Shown here one piece after another: positions 14,998 to 20,160 of a DNA stretch of 20,160 bases (position 1 is its first letter; each line of letters begins with the position of its first letter). Both the position numbers and the translations under genes were made by a program. Source of the stretch: an uncultured Eubacteriales bacterium (GTDB lineage Bacteria; Bacillota; Clostridia; Peptostreptococcales; Anaerovoracaceae); contig UQMQ01000028.1 in assembly GCA_900542245.1 (NCBI GenBank), positions 1 to 20,160 of the forward strand. The letters run 5' to 3'. Under the pieces are notes generated by a model. It saw nothing but the letters and a program-made list of their open reading frames with translations, was not told the DNA's origin and did no database searches.

Positions 14998-16962
14998 ATG
15001 AGTACAGAGGAAGTAAGAAGCGTGCAAAATACAGAAGCTGCGGAGACCGAAGCAGTTTCGGAAGCGCAATTGAGTGAACAGCGGCAGATCAGAAGAGAAA
15101 AGCTCAAGAATCTGCAGGAAGCCGGCAGGAATCCTTTCCTGATCGAAAAGTGGGATGTGACTGCGCACTCCATGGACATCAAGGAAAACTTCGAAGCCAT
15201 GGAGGATCAGGAGGTTTCTATCGCAGGTCGTATCATGGCGTTCCGCAACATGGGTAAGGCTTCGTTCATTAATATTCAAGATAAGCAGGGCAGAATCCAA
15301 GTATATGTCAAGAGAGACGATATCGGTGCAGAAGAATATCAGTGGTTCAAAAAATATGACATCGGCGATATTCTCGGTATCGAGGGCAGAGTTTTCAAGA
15401 CGAATACCGGCGAGATCTCGATCCACGCGACCAAGGTCGTACTGCTTTCCAAGTCCATTCAGGTACTGCCGGACAAGTGGGCTGGTCTGAAGGATCAGGA
15501 TCAGAGATACAGACAGAGATATGTGGACCTGATCATCAATCCGGAGGTCAGAGATGTTTTCTTAAAGAGAGCGACGATCATCAAGGAGTTCCGAAGAGTC
15601 TTGGAGGAAGACTACGGCTATCTGGAAGTCGATACGCCGATTCTGACGACGATCGCGGGCGGTGCGAACGCAAGACCGTTCGACACGCATCACAATACGC
15701 TGGATATTGACATGAAGCTCAGAATTTCCAACGAGCTTTTCTTGAAGAGATGTATCGTAGGCGGTCTCGACAGAGTTTATGAAATGGGCAAGATGTTCCG
15801 CAATGAAGGGATGGACAGACGGCACAATCCGGAGTTTACCAACATGGAATGCTATGCGGCCTATCAGGATATGGACTTCGTCATGGAAGTTACGGAGCAG
15901 ATGGTATACAAGGCGCAGATGGCAGTCAACGGCACGCCGATCCTGCAGTATCAGGGTAAGGAGTTTGACGTGACACCGCCGTGGAGAAGACTGAACATGG
16001 CGGATGCGATCAAAGAGATCACCGGCGTTGATTTTGATACGATCGAAACCGACGAACAAGCAAGAGCGGCAGCCATCGCGCAGGGCATGGACCCGGAAGA
16101 AGTCAAGGACCAGACCAGAGGTAAGATCCTGGCGGAAATGTTTGAGGAATACTGTGAGGATGTTCCGGGCTATCTGGACGGACCGGTATTTGTCATCGGC
16201 CATCCGGTGGAGGTTTCTCCGCTTTCCAAGAGAGACCCGCAGGATCCGCGGATCACAAGAAGATTCGAAGCCTATATCAACGGTTGGGAGATCGCGAACG
16301 CGTTCTCGGAATTGAACGACCCGATCGATCAGTATGAAAGATTCGCAGAGCAGCAGAGACAGTTAGACTGTGGTATCGATGATGAAGCGCACCCGATGGA
16401 TATGGACTTTGTCAACGCGTTGGAAGTCGGTCTGCCGCCGACAGGCGGTCTGGGCGTCGGCATCGACAGATGTATCATGCTCATCCTTGACCAGCCGTCG
16501 ATCCGTGATATCATGCTGTTCCCGACTATGAAGCCGGTAGGTCTTGAGAAAAAGGGCGGCGCGGAACCGAAGCAGGCCAGAATTCTTGACAAAACAAAGA
16601 TCGAGGTCGAGCCTTTATTCGAAGAATATGTAGACTTTGATTCTTTCGCAGCCTGTGATTTCAGAGCGGTGAAGATCAAAGCGTGTACAGAAGTTCCGAA
16701 GAGCAAGAAGCTTCTGCGGTTCGTTCTGAACGATGGAAGCGGCGCAGACAGGATCATTCTTTCCGGTATTCACGGATATTATGAACCGGAGGAGCTGGTT
16801 GGCAAGACTGCAGTTGCGATCACAAATCTTCCGCCTAGAAAGATGATGGGTGAAGAGAGCAACGGCATGCTGCTGTCCTGCGTCAACAAGTATGACGGCG
16901 AAGAAATGCTGAATTTCATCATGCTGGATGATCAGATCCCGGCAGGCGCAAAGGTGTACTAA
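14998..16962 (+). CDS. lysS: Lysyl-tRNA synthetase, class II, with C-terminal tRNA-binding domain
   Basis: LysS attaches lysine to tRNA-Lys. The class II core is complete: anticodon-binding OB fold (about 65-150, with VSIAGRIMAFRNMGKASFIN), motif 2 (KMFRNEGMDRRHNPEFTNM, about 264-282) and motif 3 (GLGVGIDRCIMLILDQPSIRD, about 480-500). The protein is 654 residues, against roughly 490-510 for ordinary LysS. The extra 115 or so residues from about 540 form a second OB-type domain like Trbp111 and the C terminus of MetG: DFDSFAACDFRAVKI, LSGIHGYYEPEELVGK and RKMMGEESNGMLLS. This probably adds general tRNA affinity or dimerisation; that is inference. Start ATG 14998 follows AGAAAGGA at about 12 bases. 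It is the last gene of the operon, before an intrinsic terminator; no T-box leader was seen. Confidence 0.96.
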   Translation: MSTEEVRSVQNTEAAETEAVSEAQLSEQRQIRREKLKNLQEAGRNPFLIEKWDVTAHSMDIKENFEAMEDQEVSIAGRIMAFRNMGKASFINIQDKQGRIQVYVKRDDIGAEEYQWFKKYDIGDILGIEGRVFKTNTGEISIHATKVVLLSKSIQVLPDKWAGLKDQDQRYRQRYVDLIINPEVRDVFLKRATIIKEFRRVLEEDYGYLEVDTPILTTIAGGANARPFDTHHNTLDIDMKLRISNELFLKRCIVGGLDRVYEMGKMFRNEGMDRRHNPEFTNMECYAAYQDMDFVMEVTEQMVYKAQMAVNGTPILQYQGKEFDVTPPWRRLNMADAIKEITGVDFDTIETDEQARAAAIAQGMDPEEVKDQTRGKILAEMFEEYCEDVPGYLDGPVFVIGHPVEVSPLSKRDPQDPRITRRFEAYINGWEIANAFSELNDPIDQYERFAEQQRQLDCGIDDEAHPMDMDFVNALEVGLPPTGGLGVGIDRCIMLILDQPSIRDIMLFPTMKPVGLEKKGGAEPKQARILDKTKIEVEPLFEEYVDFDSFAACDFRAVKIKACTEVPKSKKLLRFVLNDGSGADRIILSGIHGYYEPEELVGKTAVAITNLPPRKMMGEESNGMLLSCVNKYDGEEMLNFIMLDDQIPAGAKVY

Positions 16963-17020
16963 CTAATATGATGTAAAGAAATCGGTGATAGCAAGAAAAA
17001 ATCGCATAATTAGTGCAATG

Positions 17021-17054
17021 AGTGGGCAATTCCAATCGGGATTGCCCATTTTCT
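17021..17054 (+). terminator. Intrinsic terminator after lysS
   Basis: AGTGGGCAAT (17021-17030) pairs with ATTGCCCATT (17041-17050), with one G-U, across a 10-base loop, followed by TTCT. It lies about 60 bp beyond the lysS stop and about 30 bp before the group II intron. Confidence 0.8.
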
Positions 17055-17563
17055 AAAATAAACAGAAATGCAAATCGGGATTGTGCGCCCAGATAAGGGC
17101 GAGTAGTCTAGCAGGTGGAATGCCTGTCTGGTAAGGTCTAACCAACCGCCAGTAGCGAGTCTTGGGTGACTGCCAGTAATGGTAGTTGCTAAGCGTAGAC
17201 AGCGAGAAAATAGAGAGTGTGATTGAGCCTCGAAATTTTGACATCTAGAAGGCTGACGTTTTAATTCCAGCGGAAAGCAACACAAACCAAATCGTCATGG
17301 TAAGAAATGGTTTGCTTCTGCGGGGTCAAAGAGCACTTTATGTTTTACATTGTGATTATTCAGTCAACTGGGGAGAGCCTATTGTTTCTTGCCATTGCAA
17401 GTATGGCAAACAACTGCAAAACAGGAGAATGTCAAAAGAACAGTAGGCAGTCGGATAGCTTCATAGTACTGAAGAAGTTGGGTAATGCCAACGGAGGAAA
17501 GGGAGCTACATAATAATGGTCTTTCTGAGGACACATCAACCGTACTCAGGGACGGAGGTATTG

Positions 17564-18862
17564 ATGGAAACGAAATTAGAAAGAATAGCAGAAATATCGG
17601 CAAATTCGCCGAGACCAGAGTTCACATCGTTGTATCATCTAATCAATAAAGAAATGCTTTTGCAATGTCACAAAGAATTAGACGGAAACAAAGCAGTCGG
17701 TGTTGATGAGATTACTAAGAAAGAGTACGGGAGAAATCTGGAGCAAAACATAGATGACTTGGTAGAAAGACTGAAAAGAAAATCATACAAACCACAGCCA
17801 TCAATTAGGGTATATATCCCTAAAAGCAATGGAAAACTTCGACCATTAGGAATTGCGTGCTATGAGGACAAAATAGTCCAATTAGCATTAAAGAAGATAT
17901 TGGAAGCTATCTATGAACCGAGATTTCTGAACTGCATGTACGGATTCAGACCAAATCGAGGATGTCATAACGCAATAAAAGAACTGTATAAGAGATTAAA
18001 CAACACGAAAATCTGCTATATTGTGGATGCTGACATCAAAGGATTCTTCGACCATATGAAGCATGAATGGATTATCAAGTTTCTCAAACTTTATATTAAA
18101 GACCCCAACATAATTGGTCTTGTCAAGAAGTATCTTAAAGTGGGAGTGCTGGATAATGGTGAACTTATGGTGAATGAAGAAGGTTCAGCTCAAGGCAATA
18201 TCATAAGTCCAATCCTAGCAAACATATATATGCACAATGTATTGACACTATGGTATAAGTTTATTATTACCAAAGAATGCAAAGGAGATAACTTTCTAAT
18301 TGTATATGCAGATGATTTTGTTGCAGGATTTCAATACAAATGGGAAGCAGAGAATTACTACAAGCTTCTTAAAGAACGAATGGAAAAGTTCGGTTTGCAA
18401 TTAGAAGATAGTAAAAGTCGTCTCTTACAAAGCGGTGCTTATATTGCAAGGGCAAAGCAAAAGAGCGGTGAGTGTATCAGATTACAAACATTTGATTTTC
18501 TGGGATTCACATTCTATTGTGGGCGTTCACGCAAAGGCATGCCATATATAATGCCAAAGACAAGCTCTAAGAAATTCAGACAGAAAATTCGAGACATCAA
18601 GGTATGGTTATATGCGAATAGAGACCAACCGCTAAAGAAACTAATGGGTATGCTAAATCTGAAACTAATAGGTCATTATAGGTACTATGGCATAAGTTTT
18701 AATGGCAGAATGATTTCAAACTACAAACAACAAGTGAGAGAACTTCTGTTTAAGGTGCTGAATAGACGAAGTGACAGAAAGAGTTATACAAGAGAAGGAT
18801 TCATTGAAATGCTGAAATATTATCCATTGGCAATGCCAAAGATTTATGTCAGCTTGTTTTGA
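17564..18862 (+). CDS. ltrA: Group II intron reverse transcriptase/maturase
   Basis: This is the intron-encoded protein that assists splicing and copies the intron into DNA during mobility. From ATG 17564 (GGAGG five bases upstream) it has 432 residues; an in-frame ATG at 17516 would add 16 residues and also has a purine-rich site. The RT domain shows SLYHLINKEMLLQCHKEL (RT0), KSNGKLRPLGIACYEDKIVQ, FRPNRGCHNAI, IVDADIKGFFDHM, GSAQGNIISPILANIYM and the catalytic YADD in NFLIVYADDFVAGFQ. FDFLGFTFYCGR is followed by the maturase (X) region with LNLKLIGHYRYYGI. No HNH endonuclease domain follows, so mobility would use another primer. All key residues and the frame are intact, so it may be active. 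Confidence 0.95.
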   Translation: METKLERIAEISANSPRPEFTSLYHLINKEMLLQCHKELDGNKAVGVDEITKKEYGRNLEQNIDDLVERLKRKSYKPQPSIRVYIPKSNGKLRPLGIACYEDKIVQLALKKILEAIYEPRFLNCMYGFRPNRGCHNAIKELYKRLNNTKICYIVDADIKGFFDHMKHEWIIKFLKLYIKDPNIIGLVKKYLKVGVLDNGELMVNEEGSAQGNIISPILANIYMHNVLTLWYKFIITKECKGDNFLIVYADDFVAGFQYKWEAENYYKLLKERMEKFGLQLEDSKSRLLQSGAYIARAKQKSGECIRLQTFDFLGFTFYCGRSRKGMPYIMPKTSSKKFRQKIRDIKVWLYANRDQPLKKLMGMLNLKLIGHYRYYGISFNGRMISNYKQQVRELLFKVLNRRSDRKSYTREGFIEMLKYYPLAMPKIYVSLF

Positions 18863-18883
18863 GACTGTAAATATTATTATGAA

Positions 18884-18955
18884 GAGCCGTATGCGGGAAA
18901 GCCGCACGTACGGTTCTGTGAGGGGCTTACATTGTGAGGTGTAAGTCTACTCGAC
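18884..18955 (+). ncRNA. Group II intron domains V and VI
   Basis: Domain V (18884-18916) begins GAGCCGTATGCGG, has a GAAAG loop and closes with CCGCACGTACGGTTC; the catalytic AGC triad is near its 5' end. The loop makes it 33 nt, about one shorter than usual. Domain VI pairs CTTACA with TGTAAG and carries the putative branch A at 18949, in TCTACTC. Confidence 0.85.
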
Positions 18956-18980
18956 TGATGAGGAAGATTATTTATATAAT
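18951..18980 (+). promoter_or_regulatory. Possible hybrid promoter for the LytTR operon
   Basis: A perfect TATAAT (18975-18980) lies in the exon sequence. With an 18-base spacer the matching -35 is TCGACT (18951-18956), formed by the last five intron bases plus the first exon base. An inverted repeat, ACCGT-CT-ACGGT, follows at 18983-18994, around the expected start site. Confidence 0.45.
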
Positions 18981-19010
18981 CTACCGTCTACGGTCTGAAA
19001 ACGACCACCT

Positions 19011-19046
19011 ATCGAGAATCGGTGGAAATCAATTCTCGATTTTCTT
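19011..19046 (+). terminator. Terminator-like hairpin in the LytTR leader
   Basis: ATCGAGAAT (19011-19019) pairs perfectly with ATTCTCGAT (19032-19040), followed by TTTCTT, about 34 bases before the LytTR gene. Inside a leader it would act as an attenuator. A competing pairing, CCACC (19005-19009) with GGTGG (19021-19025), is possible. Confidence 0.5.
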
Positions 19047-19079
19047 ATACTGTAACCGTAACAAAGAGGAGGTGAGCAA

Positions 19080-19520
19080 ATGCAAATTGAAATCAAGTTA
19101 GATGAGAACTGCAAGGAACCCAAAATCATCGTTGTGACAAACAAAATGACCGACGAAATCAATGAAATCATGAAAAGGCTTTCAGACGAGCAGCCGAAAA
19201 TGATTGCCGGATTCAAAGATGATATTGTCGAAGTGTTGGAGCCGTTTGATATTTACCGCATTTTTGCTGCATCAGGCAAAGTGTTTGCCGAAACAAATCA
19301 CGGTGAGTACACGCTCCGTCTGCGGCTTTACGAAATGGAGCAGCGGCTGGACAGCAACTTTTTTGTCCGAATATCAAACTCGGATATTATCAATCTGAGA
19401 AAAGTCAAGGGTTTTGATTTAAGCTTTGCAGGAACAATTTGTGTTACGCTTTCAAATGGGACGGTTACTTATGTTTCAAGGCGTTTTGTCGCCAAGATCA
19501 AACAATTATTAGGAATATGA
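19080..19520 (+). CDS. LytTR-domain transcriptional regulator
   Basis: The 146-residue protein ends in a LytTR DNA-binding domain (about 50-146): DIYRIFAASGKVFAETNHGEY, RLDSNFFVRISNSDIINLRKVKGF and NGTVTYVSRRFVAKIKQLLGI. The N-terminal 50 residues (MQIEIKLDENCKEPKIIVVT) are short and lack a receiver domain, as in the stand-alone LytTR proteins paired with DUF3021. A strong AGGAGGTGA precedes ATG 19080. The ATGA/TGAGGTGG arrangement couples it to the next gene. The target is unknown; autoregulation of this operon is plausible because the leader contains inverted repeats. Confidence 0.93.
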   Translation: MQIEIKLDENCKEPKIIVVTNKMTDEINEIMKRLSDEQPKMIAGFKDDIVEVLEPFDIYRIFAASGKVFAETNHGEYTLRLRLYEMEQRLDSNFFVRISNSDIINLRKVKGFDLSFAGTICVTLSNGTVTYVSRRFVAKIKQLLGI

Positions 19521-19530
19521 GGTGGTAAAA

Positions 19531-19995
19531 ATGAAAAAAAAGATGATTCAGCGTGGGCTTCTCGGATTCCCTCTCGGCATTGCTATCGGTTTTGTAATAA
19601 CTGTGATTATATCAATGTGCATAGGAGATGGTTCGTTCTATCCTGTCAACCCTGAGCTGATTGATACAATGAAAAATGAATTAAACGCAGTTATTCTTCA
19701 AACAATTCTCTGCGGAATTTTGGGTACAGGCTTTGCAATGGCTTCCGTTATTTGGGAAATTGATTCGTGGAGCCTTGCAAAGCAAAGCGGAATTTACTTT
19801 TCCATTGCCTGTGTTACGATGTTGCCGATTGCCTATATTACGAATTGGATGAAGCATAATGCCATTGGTATTCTTTCATATGTAGGAATATTCGTTGCAA
19901 TTTTCGTCATCACTTGGCTCGTTCAATATTTTGTATGGAAACGCAAAGTGAAAAGAATGAATGACGGAGTTCGGAAGAGTAATAACGCAAAATGA
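19531..19995 (+). CDS. DUF3021 family membrane protein
   Basis: The 154-residue protein has four predicted membrane segments (about 8-30, 50-73, 83-102 and 114-135), with a basic N terminus (MKKKMIQR) and a basic C-terminal tail (WKRKVKRMNDGVRKSNNAK). DUF3021 proteins almost always follow a stand-alone LytTR regulator and probably control it by sequestering it or sensing the membrane; this is inference for this pair. I chose ATG 19531 because the GAGGTGG that overlaps the preceding stop codon lies six bases upstream; the in-frame GTG at 19522 is part of that site. Confidence 0.9.
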   Translation: MKKKMIQRGLLGFPLGIAIGFVITVIISMCIGDGSFYPVNPELIDTMKNELNAVILQTILCGILGTGFAMASVIWEIDSWSLAKQSGIYFSIACVTMLPIAYITNWMKHNAIGILSYVGIFVAIFVITWLVQYFVWKRKVKRMNDGVRKSNNAK

Positions 19996-20061
19996 GCATA
20001 ACCTTCACAACGGCAACTTCCAGTTTGCCGAACTGAACACAAAAACCGAATACCGAAAATC

Positions 20062-20109
20062 AGACCGTTGACTGGTCGCAATCTGCGAAAAGTTGACGGT
20101 CTTTTTTTA
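20062..20109 (+). terminator. Probable terminator after the DUF3021 gene
   Basis: AGACCGT (20062-20068) pairs with ACGGTCT (20096-20102), followed by a run of Ts. An inner CGCA-ATC-TGCG hairpin (20077-20087) shortens the otherwise 27-base loop. Confidence 0.65.
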
Positions 20110-20140
20110 TCCCCAAAATCAAAAAAGGAGGTCAATCACA

Positions 20141-20160
20141 ATGACAAAACCGAAAACCCT
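20141..20160 (+). CDS. Start of a further gene, cut by the window edge
   Basis: Only M-T-K-P-K-T is visible. The start is supported by AAAAAAGGAGG, nine bases upstream. The product cannot be named. It lies after a terminator, so it should have its own promoter or depend on read-through. Confidence 0.6.

Larger units (their letters stand above)
17083..18955 (+). mobile_element. Group II intron, apparently complete
   Basis: The 5' end is GTGCGCCCAGATAAGGGC, the typical start of bacterial group II introns. Domains I-III occupy about 17083-17510, the maturase ORF sits in domain IV, domain V is at 18884-18916, and domain VI ends in TCTACTCGAC. A bulged A seven bases from that end fits the branch point, giving a 3' boundary at 18955 and a length of 1873 bp. 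The element is A+T-rich compared with the housekeeping genes upstream, which fits acquisition. A possible EBS1, AATTCC at 17263-17268, could pair with the last six exon bases, GGGATT, with one G-U. It resembles group IIB more than IIC, since it has a IIB-like domain V and is not directly abutting a terminator stem; the exact class is uncertain. Boundaries are inferred to within a base or two. Confidence 0.92.

Noticed and set aside
17021..17083. Class IIC intron inserted at a terminator
   Set aside because: The lysS terminator is about 30 bp away rather than adjacent, and the 5' end and domain V look IIB-like.
1..20160. CRISPR array, tRNA or rRNA genes
   Set aside because: No regularly spaced repeats, cloverleaf sequences or rRNA signatures were seen.

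Overview
The window looks like the chromosome of a low-to-mid G+C Gram-positive anaerobe, most likely a member of the Clostridia. This rests on strong AGGAGG-type ribosome binding sites, an AddB-type helicase-nuclease subunit with its iron-sulfur cysteines, a greA-lysS gene pair, an ornithine/alanine-racemase-family enzyme and a LytTR-DUF3021 pair. A gut clostridium is plausible, but the genus cannot be read from the sequence.

Layout. Positions 1-912 hold the 3' part of a RecG-like, AlbA/ATPase-type putative regulator that runs off the left edge. A YkgJ-type cysteine-cluster protein and a geranylgeranyl-reductase-like flavoprotein follow (1096-3357). A 287-bp non-coding stretch (3358-3644) carries a 32-bp tandem repeat, a probable promoter and several RNA hairpins. 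It leads into prfB (release factor 2), which has the classical in-frame TGA and +1 frameshift. Then come tex, a PpaX-like HAD phosphatase and addB, all on the + strand. A type I asparaginase converges on addB with only 10 bp between the stop codons. Divergent from the asparaginase is deoD, which ends in a clear intrinsic terminator.

A second promoter (TTGATA-17-TACAAT) drives a probable three-gene operon: a PLP-dependent ornithine/alanine-type racemase, greA, and a lysyl-tRNA synthetase (lysS) enlarged by a C-terminal Trbp111/MetG-C-like tRNA-binding domain. An intrinsic terminator closes it near 17050.

After that terminator the sequence turns A+T-rich and accessory. A complete 1.87-kb group II intron (17083-18955), with an intact reverse transcriptase/maturase ORF and recognisable domains V and VI, sits 19 bp upstream of a perfect TATAAT box. 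Downstream are a LytTR regulator and a DUF3021 membrane protein in tight coupling, a terminator, and the first codons of another gene at the right edge.

I found no CRISPR array, tRNA, rRNA or complete new defence system. The most interesting signals are the lysS fusion, the degenerate Walker A site of AddB with no addA beside it, the structured prfB leader with its unusual frameshift stimulator, and the group II intron that has landed in the promoter of a leader that could fold in two mutually exclusive ways.
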